64,000 bases of DNA from Rhizobium sp. CF080 (GTDB lineage: Bacteria > Pseudomonadota > Alphaproteobacteria > Rhizobiales > Rhizobiaceae). The notes under the pieces were generated by a model. It ran no database searches and was not told where the DNA came from. It saw only the letters and a list, made by a program, of their open reading frames with translations. The position numbers and the translations under genes were made by a program. The DNA lies in NCBI RefSeq assembly GCF_000282095.2, contig NZ_AKKC02000004.1, positions 186,001 through 250,000 of the forward strand. The letters are read 5' to 3'. How positions within the stretch are numbered: position 1 is the stretch's first letter; each line of letters begins with the position of its first letter. Of this stretch, positions 44,103 to 53,294 are shown piece after piece.

Positions 44103-45662
44103 TCAGGCGCTGAGTGCCCGCCTTCTGTCATTGGCAAAGTCGATCGCTTCCGATTGAGGCATCGCCTTGCCGAAGATGTAGCCCTGCCCGATGTCGCAGC
44201 CTTGGCTCAGAAAATAGGCGAGCTGGGCGTTCTCCTCGATCCCTTCAACAGTGGTCTTGAGGTTGAGACTGCGGCTCAACCCGAGCATGGCGTCGATGAT
44301 TTTAGCGTTCTTGTCGTTATGGGTGAAGTTCGACACGAAGCTCTTGTCGATCTTGATCTTGTCGAACTTGAAGCGGGCCAACTGCGCCAGACTGGAATAT
44401 CCGGTCCCGAAATCATCGAGCGCCACCTGGATGCCAGCGGCATGAAACTGCTCGATCGTCGCGGCGGCAAGATCGGGATCGCCAATCAGAGCGTTTTCGG
44501 TGATCTCGATCTCCAGCCTGGACGATGCGAGGCCCGTCTGCTGAAGGATATGGAGAATGCGGCTCGCGAGTAGCCTGTCTTCCATCTGGACAGGCGATAC
44601 ATTGAAGGAGAGCGACAGCGGTCCGGGCCAAAGCTGCGCATCACGGCAGGCTTTCGTCAGAAGCTGCTCGAACAGCGTGGTGATCAGGCCAGTCTCTTCG
44701 GCCACGGCGATGAAATGCTGCGGCGAAACGAAAACGCCGTCCTTGTTCCATCGGGCAAGCGCTTCGAAACCGCAGAGGTCACCCGTCCTGAGATTGATCA
44801 GCGGCTGGTAGAACGGTTCGATCCTGCCGTCGTCGATGGCGCGGCGAAGTTGGCCTTCGAGTTTGGCGCGCTCGGAGACCTTCTCCTGCATTTCGGGCTG
44901 GAACAGGCAGTATTGATTGTGACCCCGGCTTTTCGCCTCGTAGAGCGCGACGTCCGATCGATGGCAGACTTCCTCAAGCGAGCTGCCGTGATCCGGCAGG
45001 CGCGCGTAACCGACGCTCGCGCCGACCTCGGTGGGCAGGGTCCCGATCCGGACCGGCCGGGAAACTGAGTGAATGAGTAGCTGCGCGAAGAGCTCCTCCT
45101 TTTCGGGCGAGAGGTTGCGAGCCACCGCAACGAACTCGTCGCCGCCGAAGCGGAAGACGCACTCGTATTCGGCCAAAGCGCAGATGCGCCGGGACACTTC
45201 CTTCAGCAGGACGTCGCCGCCCTGATGACCAAGAAGGTCATTGACCTTCTTGAAGCCGTCTAGATCGATCGAAAATACCGTTACAGTCTGCGGCCCGATA
45301 TCCTCGCCTGCTTGCCGCGGCTTTTCGTCGAGCTGCGAAAGGACGAGCCTGTCGAACGCGTAGCGGTTGGGAAGTTTCGTCAGGTGATCGTGCGTGGCGA
45401 TATGGTCAGCCTCATCGAAGGCCTTCCGACGATTCAGCATTTCGTTGCGCATATCGAGAATGCGCAACGCCGAATAGGCGAAACTCGCAAGGCCTGCGAC
45501 CAGGAACACGATGATGATGAGGTGGGCTTTTCCTGCGCTGAACGACTGAACCAACCCCAGAAGCAGATCCTCATAGGTTATGCAACCGACGAGCAACAGC
45601 AGCGCAACCGCTGTCACCTGCGCCAGCTGCCTGCCGGCTTTGCTTTCCAGAAAATCCTTCAT
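44103..45662 (-). CDS. GGDEF-EAL bifunctional cyclic-di-GMP enzyme, membrane-anchored
   Basis: 519 residues, ATG 45662 after GGAGGGG. Two membrane segments near the N-terminus (VTAVALLLLVGCITY, LIIIVFLVAGLASFAYSAL) with only a short loop, so no obvious periplasmic sensor. The GGDEF domain has RFGGDEFVAVA intact, and the EAL domain has CGFEALARW, ENALIGDP, LDDFGTGYSSL, KIDKSF and VEGIEE, all needed for phosphodiesterase activity. Both activities may exist, though in many such proteins one is dominant. It stands alone, convergent with the monooxygenase gene. Confidence 0.93.
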   Translation of the reverse strand: MKDFLESKAGRQLAQVTAVALLLLVGCITYEDLLLGLVQSFSAGKAHLIIIVFLVAGLASFAYSALRILDMRNEMLNRRKAFDEADHIATHDHLTKLPNRYAFDRLVLSQLDEKPRQAGEDIGPQTVTVFSIDLDGFKKVNDLLGHQGGDVLLKEVSRRICALAEYECVFRFGGDEFVAVARNLSPEKEELFAQLLIHSVSRPVRIGTLPTEVGASVGYARLPDHGSSLEEVCHRSDVALYEAKSRGHNQYCLFQPEMQEKVSERAKLEGQLRRAIDDGRIEPFYQPLINLRTGDLCGFEALARWNKDGVFVSPQHFIAVAEETGLITTLFEQLLTKACRDAQLWPGPLSLSFNVSPVQMEDRLLASRILHILQQTGLASSRLEIEITENALIGDPDLAAATIEQFHAAGIQVALDDFGTGYSSLAQLARFKFDKIKIDKSFVSNFTHNDKNAKIIDAMLGLSRSLNLKTTVEGIEENAQLAYFLSQGCDIGQGYIFGKAMPQSEAIDFANDRRRALSA

Positions 45663-45944
45663 CTACCCCTCCAACTCTGCGATCCTAGGATAAACAACTA
45701 AAGGAATCATTATTCAGGGTTGTGCAAAGCGATCGAATCTCCGCCGCGCGGCCACCCGGAAGGCTGTGTCCGACGAGGCGAACAATCCCGTGGCAGAAGC
45801 TTGAGATTGCCCACGACCTACAGCATGGTCGAACGCGAGATCGACGATTGGCAGCATCGAGCCGCAATAAGCTCGTTGAGCGGAGGAAAGCCGGCAAGGA
45901 CCGGTTCTCTTGTCCATAGGAACCTTCAAGCGACTTACCGGATG
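45663..45944. other. Spacer with no supported gene
   Basis: Between the GGDEF-EAL gene and the truncated GMC gene there are 282 bases with only short frames in several phases, none with a ribosome binding site or recognisable product. It probably contains the GGDEF-EAL promoter and scar DNA left by the deletion that truncated the GMC gene. Confidence 0.4.
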
Positions 45945-46037
45945 TCAGCCTTGACGAGGTAAGCAGCCCCCAACGACGCAGCCGGCACTGTCGGCGCCCA
46001 TCACGACAATGTCGAATTCGAGTGTTTCATCGCTCAT
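45945..46037 (-). pseudogene. Truncated 5' remnant of a GMC oxidoreductase gene
   Basis: ATG 46037, preceded by GAGAGGAT, opens a 30-codon frame reading MSDETLEFDIVVMGADSAGC and then diverging to a stop at 45945-45947. The start closely matches GMC flavoproteins such as the intact one at 49.7 kb ([19 protein letters not shown]), but the frame ends after the first strand-turn-helix and the second Gly of the FAD motif is Asp. It overlaps the 6PGDH-like stop by 11 bases, so the original operon was dehydrogenase then GMC oxidoreductase. Confidence 0.6.
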
Positions 46038-46929
46038 GATCCTCTCCCACCTCGGATGCCCAGAAGGCATAGGCCTTGGTGTGATCGCCATAGCCGCCGA
46101 TTGCCTCGCGCGCCTCGGCCATGCGGTCATATACGGCATGCGTGACTGTCGCCTTGACCGATTTGGCATCGGCGAGATCGGCGGCGATCTTGATGTCCTT
46201 GGTGAAGAGGTCGAGCGCAAAGTTGCGGCTCTCGTTGCCGGCGATGATGCGTTTGATGGAGGTTTCGGTCGCAAAGCTGCGCGCCGTGGAAACGTTGAAC
46301 ACTTCGACCATCATGGCCGGATCGAGCCCGTATTCCCGGCCGATGATCAAGGCCTCGCAGGCACCAACATAGGCGGCGGCGGAAACGTAGTTGTTCATCG
46401 ACTTCATCACATGGCCTGAGCCGAGCTTTCCGAGTCTGAAAATCTTCTTGCCGAGATGCGAGAGCACTTCCGCCGCGCGCTCGACAGCCTCCTCGCTGTC
46501 GCCGCCCATCATGAAGACCAGGTTGGCGTCGCGCGCGCCCATCCACCCGCCGGAGACCGGCGCGTCGATCAGCGAGACGCCGTATCGCGCCAGATCGGCG
46601 CCAAGTTTACGGGTGCTGTCTGGCGGCGATGACGTCGTATCGATGACAAGGCTGCCCGGTTTGAGGCCGGCAAGCAGGCTTTTTTCTCCGCCTTCGTGAA
46701 GCACGGCGCCTACGAGAGCGCCAGTCGGCACCATGGTGAGGATGACGGAGGCACGGGCAAGATCGGCCGGCGTCTCGGGCACTGCCGTCCCGTGCTCCCT
46801 GGCAAAGGCAATCTTCCTTTCGATGTCGATATCGTAGGCGAGAACCTCATATCCAGCCTTCACCAGATGCGCCGCCATATGCGAGCCCATATTTCCGAGC
46901 CCGATGAAACCGATGATTCGATCCGTCAC
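46027..46929 (-). CDS. NAD(P)-dependent beta-hydroxyacid dehydrogenase (6PGDH/HIBADH family)
   Basis: 300 residues from GTG 46929, five bases after GGGAGG. The N-terminal Rossmann motif is IGFIGLGNMGSHMAAHLVKAGYEVLAYD, and the Asp after the second strand favours NAD. Substrate-binding and catalytic segments DAPVSGGWMGARD and GSGHVMKSMNNYVSAAAYVGACEAL (catalytic Lys in the second) are intact, as is KDIKIAADLA. It oxidises a 3-hydroxy acid or reduces the corresponding semialdehyde. It is divergent from an aldehyde dehydrogenase gene, which could handle the semialdehyde product. Confidence 0.9.
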   Translation of the reverse strand: MTDRIIGFIGLGNMGSHMAAHLVKAGYEVLAYDIDIERKIAFAREHGTAVPETPADLARASVILTMVPTGALVGAVLHEGGEKSLLAGLKPGSLVIDTTSSPPDSTRKLGADLARYGVSLIDAPVSGGWMGARDANLVFMMGGDSEEAVERAAEVLSHLGKKIFRLGKLGSGHVMKSMNNYVSAAAYVGACEALIIGREYGLDPAMMVEVFNVSTARSFATETSIKRIIAGNESRNFALDLFTKDIKIAADLADAKSVKATVTHAVYDRMAEAREAIGGYGDHTKAYAFWASEVGEDHER

Positions 46930-47063
46930 GTTTTCCTCCCGTCGTGATGATCTCAAAGATTGCCAATTTTTTACGATGATGGATTGCGTTTGTCCATCAT
47001 GAATACTAAGGTTGCCTGATACTCGCAGAGGAGCACTCCCAGGAGTGGCGAGGAGGAGGAAGC

Positions 47064-48560
47064 ATGAGCGTCAACGTTTCGATGGCGGCGATCCCTGCTG
47101 CCGTGACGGATTTCATCCGTGGATCCCACAAGCTGCTGATCGACGGAAAGTGGATCGCCCCGGCGTCTGGCAAGACCTTTTTTACCCATAATCCGGCAGA
47201 TGGCCGCAAACTTGCGGATATCGCAGCCGCCGATGCCCAGGACGTCGATCTCGCCGTGGCGGCGGCACGCCGCGCCTTCGAGGATGGTCCGTGGTCGAAG
47301 ATGACGCCGGCGACGCGCGCCAAACTCATCTGGCGACTTGCCGACGCGCTAGAGGCGAAAGCCGAAGAATTCGCCTTCATCGAGACGCTCGACAACGGCA
47401 AGCCGCTCAACGACGCCAAGGTCGTCGACCTGCCCCACTCGATCGAGGTGCTGCGTTACTTCGCGGGCTGGTGCACCAAGCTCAATGGGGAGTCCATCTC
47501 CCTTTCCAATCCCGGTACGTGGCACGCCTATACGATGCGCGAACCGGTCGGTGTCGTCGGCTCGATCACGCCGTGGAATGCACCGCTGATGATGGCGGTC
47601 TCGAAGATCGCGCCGGCACTGGCGGCAGGCTGCACGGTTGTTCTGAAACCTGCCGAACAGACACCATTAACTGCATTGAAGCTCGGCCAGCTCATTCTCG
47701 ATGTCGGTTTTCCGGATGGCGTCGTCAATATCCTGACCGGTTTCGGCGAGACCGCCGGCGCGGCGATCACCGCCCATCCCGGCATCGACAAGGTGACCTT
47801 CACGGGTTCGACGGATGTTGGACGCATCATCATCAAGGCGGCCGCCAACGACTTCAAGCGTGTCACGCTGGAACTGGGCGGCAAGACACCGGTCATCGTC
47901 TTTCCGGATGCGGATATCGACCGGGCGATCGAGGGCGCGGCCCGCTCGATCTTTTCCAATGCCGGCCAGATCTGCAATGCCGGTTCGCGGCTTTATGCCC
48001 ATCGTGACGTTTTCGACCGGCTGGTGGAGGGCGTTTCCCGCCGGGCGGGCGAATTCCGGGTGGGTCCCGGTCTCGAGGCCTCCACCCAGATGGGACCGGT
48101 CGTCTCGCAGGAACAGCTCGACCGCATTTCCGGCTTTATCGCCTCTGGGAAAAGCCAGGGCGCCGAGGTTCGCGCCGGAGGCGGACGGATTGGTACTGAA
48201 GGTTACTTCGTGGAGCCGACGGTGCTGACGGGCACGAGGCCGGACATGGATGTGATGCAGCATGAGATTTTCGGGCCGGTGCTCTGCGCCATGTCCTACG
48301 AAGAGGCCGACCTTGACCGTATCGCCCGGGAAGCAAATTCGACGAGCTACGGTCTCGGCGCGGTGCTATGGACGCGCGACCTGTCGACCGCCCACAAAAT
48401 GGCGAGAAAACTCAAGGCTGGTACCGTGCGCGTCAATGGCGGAGGGCTCGACCCCGCCCTGCCCTTCGGCGGGTTCAAGCAATCCGGCTGGGGACGCGAA
48501 CTCGGCCGTGAAGGCGTAGAGGCCTATACGGAGCTGAAGTCGGTCGCCATGGCGCTCTGA
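47064..48560 (+). CDS. Aldehyde dehydrogenase (NAD(P)-dependent)
   Basis: 498 residues, ATG 47064 after GAGGAGGAGG. All ALDH landmarks are present: TPWNAPLMMAVSKIAPALAAG, KPAEQTPLTALKL, FTGSTDVGR, catalytic Glu in VTLELGGKTPVIVF, and catalytic Cys in NAGQICNAGSRLYAH. The C-terminal PFGGFKQSGWGRELG is standard. The general substrate class is medium or hydroxylated aldehydes. It heads a unit with a TctC-type binding protein and a GMC oxidoreductase, which would generate its aldehyde. Confidence 0.93.
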   Translation: MSVNVSMAAIPAAVTDFIRGSHKLLIDGKWIAPASGKTFFTHNPADGRKLADIAAADAQDVDLAVAAARRAFEDGPWSKMTPATRAKLIWRLADALEAKAEEFAFIETLDNGKPLNDAKVVDLPHSIEVLRYFAGWCTKLNGESISLSNPGTWHAYTMREPVGVVGSITPWNAPLMMAVSKIAPALAAGCTVVLKPAEQTPLTALKLGQLILDVGFPDGVVNILTGFGETAGAAITAHPGIDKVTFTGSTDVGRIIIKAAANDFKRVTLELGGKTPVIVFPDADIDRAIEGAARSIFSNAGQICNAGSRLYAHRDVFDRLVEGVSRRAGEFRVGPGLEASTQMGPVVSQEQLDRISGFIASGKSQGAEVRAGGGRIGTEGYFVEPTVLTGTRPDMDVMQHEIFGPVLCAMSYEEADLDRIAREANSTSYGLGAVLWTRDLSTAHKMARKLKAGTVRVNGGGLDPALPFGGFKQSGWGRELGREGVEAYTELKSVAMAL

Positions 48561-48648
48561 CCGGCAGGCGCCGGAGCGCGGGGCTCCCGCTTTCAAGGGA
48601 CTGGTCCGACGGAGGAGGTCGTGCCGGTGACCGGAGTCAGTGTGTCAA

Positions 48649-48668
48649 TGCCGGCCGTCCGGCCGGCA
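48649..48668 (+). repeat. Perfect inverted repeat upstream of the TctC-type gene
   Basis: TGCCGGCCG-TC-CGGCCGGCA is a 9-base perfect inverted repeat with two central bases, ending a few bases before the ribosome binding site (GGAGGAGAGG). In RNA it would form a tight GC-rich hairpin between the aldehyde dehydrogenase and binding-protein genes, suitable for processing or control of the downstream message. Confidence 0.6.
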
Positions 48669-48689
48669 AACAAGGGAGGAGAGGACACG

Positions 48690-49652
48690 ATGTTTCGAAG
48701 AACTTTCATGGCGTTGGCGCTGGCCACGGCATTGCCGCTCAGCGTCCAGGCGCAGGACTACCCTAGCAAGGATATCCACATCATCTGCACTTTCCCGGCG
48801 GGAAGCGGCGCGGACATCCTGGTCCGCTTCATGGCCGAGAAGATCAAGGCCCAGACCGGTGGCGCAACCATCGTCGTCGAAAACAAGCCGGGCGCGGCCG
48901 GCAGTATCGGCACCCAGTTCGTCGCCCGCTCGCCGGCTGATGGCCATACGATCCTGATGGACGCCGGCACGACAATCGCTTCGATCATGTCGCGCTTCAA
49001 GCAGCCGCCGATCGACGTCGCCAAGGATCTGCAGATGGTGGCGACCATCAACCGACAGGCCTTCATGATCGTCGTCGACGCCAAAAGCGACATCAAGACG
49101 CTCGATCAGCTGACGGCCAAGCTGAAAGCGGAGGGCGACAAGGCATCCTATGCCGCCGCAGCCAATTCCGGCATGGTTCTCGGCGAGCTCTACAAGCAGG
49201 CTGCCAAGCTTGAGACTGTGCAGGTGAAATATGAATCGGCTCCGGCGTCACTGAATGACCTCCTGTCCGGCCGCCTGCTTTTCGGGACGCTTGATCCGGT
49301 CTTTTCACTGGCGCAACAGCGCGAAGGACGCCTGCGCGTGCTTGCCGTCGCCAGCGCCGAACGGCTGGCGTCCATTCCCAACATCCCGACGCTCAAGGAA
49401 CTGGGGCTTCCGATCGACGTGACCACCTGGTTCTCCGCCGCCGTCCCGGCGGGCACCCCAAAACCGATCGTCGACAAGATCAACGCCTGGTTCAATGCCG
49501 CACTGAAGCAGCCGGATACGGTGAAATTCCTCAATGATTCCGGCGGCGACCCGTGGGCCAACACGCCGGAAACCACGCAGCAGATGCTGATCAAGGCGAT
49601 CAGCGACTGGCGTGAATTCATCCGCATCGCCAACATCCCGCCGGCCGGTTGA
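48690..49652 (+). CDS. Tripartite tricarboxylate transporter (TctC/Bug) solute-binding protein
   Basis: 320 residues from ATG 48690 after GGAGGAGAGG. The signal peptide ends SVQAQDY. The Bug-family core is clear: YPSKDIHIICTFPAGSGADILVRFMAEKI, VVENKPGAAGSIGTQFVARSPADGHTILM, VKYESAPASLNDLLSGRLLFGTLDP and VTTWFSAAVPAGTPKPIVDKIN. Periplasmic binding of a carboxylate. No TctA or TctB membrane genes lie in the window, so it is either an orphan that uses distant partners or a sensor. Hairpins precede and follow it. Confidence 0.9.
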   Translation: MFRRTFMALALATALPLSVQAQDYPSKDIHIICTFPAGSGADILVRFMAEKIKAQTGGATIVVENKPGAAGSIGTQFVARSPADGHTILMDAGTTIASIMSRFKQPPIDVAKDLQMVATINRQAFMIVVDAKSDIKTLDQLTAKLKAEGDKASYAAAANSGMVLGELYKQAAKLETVQVKYESAPASLNDLLSGRLLFGTLDPVFSLAQQREGRLRVLAVASAERLASIPNIPTLKELGLPIDVTTWFSAAVPAGTPKPIVDKINAWFNAALKQPDTVKFLNDSGGDPWANTPETTQQMLIKAISDWREFIRIANIPPAG

Positions 49653-49667
49653 TCATACCCGACTTAA

Positions 49668-49692
49668 GGCTCCCGTCACACGGGCGGGAGCC
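49668..49692 (+). terminator. Stem-loop after the TctC-type gene
   Basis: GGCTCCCG (49668-49675) pairs with CGGGAGCC (49685-49692) across a 9-base loop. The downstream sequence (CATCCTTTC) has no real T run, so partial termination or message stabilisation is likelier than full termination before the GMC gene. Confidence 0.6.
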
Positions 49693-49712
49693 CATCCTTT
49701 CAGAGGGACGGC

Positions 49713-51323
49713 ATGGCCTCCACCTATGACTATATCATCGTCGGTGCGGGCTCGGCGGGCTGCGTGCTCGCCAACCGGCTGACGGAAGACGGAACGACAC
49801 GGGTACTGCTTCTCGAAGCCGGACGGCGCGCCCGTCATCCGTGGCTCGAAATGCCGATTGCCTTTTACATGATGTCGTTCAACAAGCGATATACGTGGCA
49901 GTTCCATACGGAGCCGGAACCGGGGCTGAACGGCCGGCGCATCCTCCTGCGCCGCGGCCGCACGCTCGGCGGGACGTCCTCGATCAACGGCATGATCTTC
50001 TCACGCGGCAATCCGCGCGACTACGATACCTGGCGGCAGCGCGGCCTTGACGGCTGGAGCTACCAAGATGTGCTGCCTTACTTCAAACGCCTGGAGAACA
50101 GCTGGCGCGGCGAGAGCGAATTCCACGGCAGCGAAGGACCGGTCAAGGTCTCGCAGACCCACCACCAGCAGATGCTCTACGACACGCTTCGAGACGGCGC
50201 CCTTGCTTATGGCCTGCCTGATCGGGACGATTACAACGGCGCCGATACCGAGGGCGTGAGCAAGATCGAATTGGCCGTTGGCGATGGCGTTCGCCAAAGC
50301 ACCGCGCGAGCCTATCTTCGGCCGGCCCTTGCGCGACCCAATCTCACGGTAGAAACCGGTGCTGTTCTGCGCCGGATCCTGATTGAAAACGGTCGGGCAG
50401 CAGGCGTCGAATACAAAAAAGAAGGCCAGCTTCACAAGACATACGCAGACAGCGAAGTCATTCTTTCTGCCGGACCCTACAAATCGCCGCAAATGCTGAT
50501 GCTGTCCGGCATCGGCCCAGCCGACCATCTGCGGGAATTCGGCATCGACGTCGTGCATGACCTGCCGGGTGTCGGGCAGAACTTGTCCGAGCACCCGAAC
50601 ATGCTGGCCATCTTCAAGGCGAAAAACAAAGGCACGTTCCTTGAGCAGCTGCGGCTCGACCGCGCCGTCGTTTCCGGTGCGCGCTGGCATCTGTTCCGCA
50701 AAGGTCCGTTCACCAACAACGGCGCCGCGGCAGTGATCTTCGCCAAGACCGAGCAGCATCTTGACCGACCGGACGTGCAGCTCGTCTGCTCTTCGGTTGC
50801 GAACGACGCAAAGCTTTGGTTTCCGGGCCTCACCGCCCCGGCCATCCACTCCTTCACCGCGCGGGTTGGGACGCTTTACCCCCGCTCGCGCGGCTGGGTG
50901 AAGCTAGGCTCCGCCGATCCGGACGTCCCGCCCCGCATCCAGTTCAACCTCTTCACCGAACGCTCGGATATGGACGACATGATCAAAGCGATGCGGCTGA
51001 CCCGGGAGATCTACAATTCGGGTCGGCAAAAAGAGCTGATCGAGGATGAGATGTTCCCCGGCAAGGACGCGAAGACCGATGCCGAGCTGGAAGCAGTCAT
51101 CCGCTCCACGGCACTGGTCCGGCAACATGCGCTCGGCACCTGCACGATGGGCGTGACGTCCGGCAGCGTCGTCGATCCGCAACTGCGGGTTCACGGGATT
51201 GCCGGGCTGCGCGTGGCCGATGCATCGGTCATGCCGGAGGAGCCGGGCGGAAATACCAACGTGCCGACCATCATGATCGCCGAAAAAGCCTCCGATATGA
51301 TCCGCGGGCGGGGCGCGTCCTGA
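49713..51323 (+). CDS. GMC-family FAD-dependent oxidoreductase (choline dehydrogenase-like)
   Basis: 536 residues. The FAD-binding start [22 protein letters not shown] signature [27 protein letters not shown], second signature [18 protein letters not shown] and C-terminal block HALGTCTMG...[28 protein letters not shown] are all present, with the active-site His in QHALGT and Asn in GGNTNVP. Such enzymes oxidise alcohols to aldehydes. Following the aldehyde dehydrogenase and TctC-type genes, it would supply the aldehyde in a two-step alcohol-to-acid route. Confidence 0.92.
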   Translation: MASTYDYIIVGAGSAGCVLANRLTEDGTTRVLLLEAGRRARHPWLEMPIAFYMMSFNKRYTWQFHTEPEPGLNGRRILLRRGRTLGGTSSINGMIFSRGNPRDYDTWRQRGLDGWSYQDVLPYFKRLENSWRGESEFHGSEGPVKVSQTHHQQMLYDTLRDGALAYGLPDRDDYNGADTEGVSKIELAVGDGVRQSTARAYLRPALARPNLTVETGAVLRRILIENGRAAGVEYKKEGQLHKTYADSEVILSAGPYKSPQMLMLSGIGPADHLREFGIDVVHDLPGVGQNLSEHPNMLAIFKAKNKGTFLEQLRLDRAVVSGARWHLFRKGPFTNNGAAAVIFAKTEQHLDRPDVQLVCSSVANDAKLWFPGLTAPAIHSFTARVGTLYPRSRGWVKLGSADPDVPPRIQFNLFTERSDMDDMIKAMRLTREIYNSGRQKELIEDEMFPGKDAKTDAELEAVIRSTALVRQHALGTCTMGVTSGSVVDPQLRVHGIAGLRVADASVMPEEPGGNTNVPTIMIAEKASDMIRGRGAS

Positions 51324-51405
51324 ATGCTGCGGCGACTAAGCCTGATGGCCCTGCTGCAAATCGGATGATAAGAACCGCCCTCCTCCATCTCTCAACATTG
51401 CTGCT

Positions 51406-52470
51406 TCAGGCGGAAGCCTGTTCCCAGTACCAGGCTACATACATTCTCTTTTTGTCGTGACCGCGGCTTTTCAGAAAGGTTCGGATAGAGCGCACATCCT
51501 CCTTTTCGCAGGCGACCCAGACGAAGGTTTCGTTATCGATGGAAGCGATCGCTTTCTTGGCTTCCTCCGCAAGAACGCCTTTCGCCCCAGCCGGGTAATT
51601 CCGCCGATGCAGCCAGCGGACATCCAGCGAACCCGCAGACGGGAGCGGTTGCTCTTCCGTCTCATCCAGCACTTCGATGATAGCTTGAATCCGGGTGCCC
51701 GGCGCTACTTCGGCCGCCGTCCGGGCGATGGCGGGAAGAGCGCTTTCGTCGCCGACCAGAAGAATGGACTGTGCTGCCGGAAGACTGCCGCCTCCGGGCC
51801 CGAGCAGTGCTACTTTTTCTCCGGGCTGCACGTCGCGGGCGAAGTCGGCTCCAGGTGTCGCAACGTGGGTTGCTGGATGTTGCAGGAAGTCGATCCACAA
51901 TTCCCGGCGCTCGATATCGACGGCGCGGATCGTGTATATGCGAACCAGAATCTCGTCTTCTCCCTCGGGCCAGGCGACGCGGCCGTCTTGGCGGATTCCC
52001 GGCCATACCGGCGGCCTGCCCTTCGGGGGGACTAGAAGGCGAACGTGCATGTCGCCGCCGACGAACGGCGCAACGTCAGCGCAGGCAAACTTCACACGCC
52101 GCATGTGAGGGGTGACGTCCTCTGCCGAGACGACCGTCACGTCGTGGATATTCGGCAACCCCGCGAGGGGCGAATGCTCGGACCACGTCAATTCAAGCGG
52201 CTCTTCCCCTGCAAAGTAGAACAGGTGCTCCGCAATCATCGTCCGATTCATGTGTAATGCCGTTTCCGACTCGCAGGCCAGCTCGATCAGGAGCTTGCGG
52301 TCTGCCAGACGAATGCTTGCGGTGCCGTTCTTGCTCTTCAGCAGGGCGTGGTTCTCGCTCCGCTGCACTTCGGCATGCTCGATAAAATGCTCGCAGATTT
52401 CATCGAGCATGCGTTCGGCATCCTTTGGCAGCGCGATACCGGATATTTTGAGTGGCTGAATTGCATTCAT
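51406..52470 (-). CDS. DUF2218-siderophore-interacting protein (ferric reductase-like) fusion
   Basis: 354 residues from ATG 52470, which overlaps the upstream ATPase stop (ATGA). Residues about 15-95 fit DUF2218 (FIEHAEVQRSENHALLKSKNGTASIRLADRKLLIEL). Residues about 105-350 are a siderophore-interacting protein: FAD-binding VRIYTIRAVDIERRELWIDFL, NAD-site block LLVGDESALPAIARTAAEV, and the family C-terminus KKRMYVAWYWEQ. It would reduce ferric iron from the imported siderophore in the cytoplasm. It is the last gene of the iron operon. The frame extends far upstream of 52470, but that part is shadow of the ATPase gene. Confidence 0.9.
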   Translation of the reverse strand: MNAIQPLKISGIALPKDAERMLDEICEHFIEHAEVQRSENHALLKSKNGTASIRLADRKLLIELACESETALHMNRTMIAEHLFYFAGEEPLELTWSEHSPLAGLPNIHDVTVVSAEDVTPHMRRVKFACADVAPFVGGDMHVRLLVPPKGRPPVWPGIRQDGRVAWPEGEDEILVRIYTIRAVDIERRELWIDFLQHPATHVATPGADFARDVQPGEKVALLGPGGGSLPAAQSILLVGDESALPAIARTAAEVAPGTRIQAIIEVLDETEEQPLPSAGSLDVRWLHRRNYPAGAKGVLAEEAKKAIASIDNETFVWVACEKEDVRSIRTFLKSRGHDKKRMYVAWYWEQASA

Positions 52471-53294
52471 GACCGATTCTCCTTGAAATCCTGCCCCTCC
52501 GCCATCCGATGGCGGCCGATCGGGAGCATGATCGGCCGGCCCGAGGTCGGGTCGGTGATAACGCGGCTTTCTAGGCCAAAGACCTGCCGCACATTCTCTT
52601 CTGTCAGCACATCTTCGGGTCTGCCCGCCACATGCACCTGTCCCCCGGCTATCGCGACGAGGTAATCCGCATAGCGCGCCGCGAGATTGAGATCGTGCAG
52701 GACCATCACGACGGTGGTCCCCCGCGCGTGGTTGAGATCGGTGAGCAGATCGAGAACTTCGACCTGGTGATTGATGTCGAGAAACGTCGTCGGTTCGTCC
52801 AGCAGCAGGACCTCTGTCTGCTGTGCCAGCGCCATGGCGATCCAGACGCGCTGACGCTGACCGCCGGAGAGCTCGTCCACCGGCCGCTCGGCAAGCTCGG
52901 TGGTCTTGGTCGCGGCGAGCGCGCTGTCGACGGCTTCGTCGTCCTCGCGCGTCCAGCGTGAAAACAGGCTTTGATGTGGATGCCGCCCGCGGCTGACGAG
53001 ATCGGCGACGGTAATGCCCTCCGGGGCGATCGGCGACTGAGGAAGCAGCCCCAATGTCCGCGCCAACTCCCGGGATGGAGTCCGATGGATCGATTTGCCG
53101 TCCAGCAACACATGCCCCTGGCTGGGTGAGATGAGCCGAGACATGGTGCGCAACAGCGTGGACTTGCCGCAAGCATTGGCGCCGACGACGGCCGTAATCT
53201 TGCCGGGCGGCACCGTAAGATCCAGCGCATGCAGGATCTCGACATCGTTATACCCGGCCGAAAGCCGGCTTGCGGTTAGAGAATGAACGGTCAC
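52467..53294 (-). CDS. Iron-siderophore ABC transporter ATPase (FecE/FepC family)
   Basis: 275 residues from GTG 53294, overlapping the permease stop (GTGA). Walker A GANACGKSTLLR (with Ala-Cys in place of the usual Gly-Ser), LLPQSPIAPEGITVADLVSRGRHPHQ, signature LSGGQRQRVWIAMALAQ, Walker B VLLLDEPTTFLD and VLHDLNLAARYAD are the FepC pattern. It energises the two FecCD-type permeases upstream. Confidence 0.93.
   Translation of the reverse strand: MTVHSLTASRLSAGYNDVEILHALDLTVPPGKITAVVGANACGKSTLLRTMSRLISPSQGHVLLDGKSIHRTPSRELARTLGLLPQSPIAPEGITVADLVSRGRHPHQSLFSRWTREDDEAVDSALAATKTTELAERPVDELSGGQRQRVWIAMALAQQTEVLLLDEPTTFLDINHQVEVLDLLTDLNHARGTTVVMVLHDLNLAARYADYLVAIAGGQVHVAGRPEDVLTEENVRQVFGLESRVITDPTSGRPIMLPIGRHRMAEGQDFKENRS

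Noticed and set aside
45685..45929. Short overlapping frames of 65-80 codons as possible transposase remnants
   Set aside because: No transposase motif, inverted repeat or target duplication could be seen.
52471..53172. An upstream extension of the siderophore-interacting protein reading frame to 588 residues
   Set aside because: The extra sequence is an Arg/Ser-rich translation of the ATPase gene in another frame; the ATGA overlap at 52467-52470 gives the true start.
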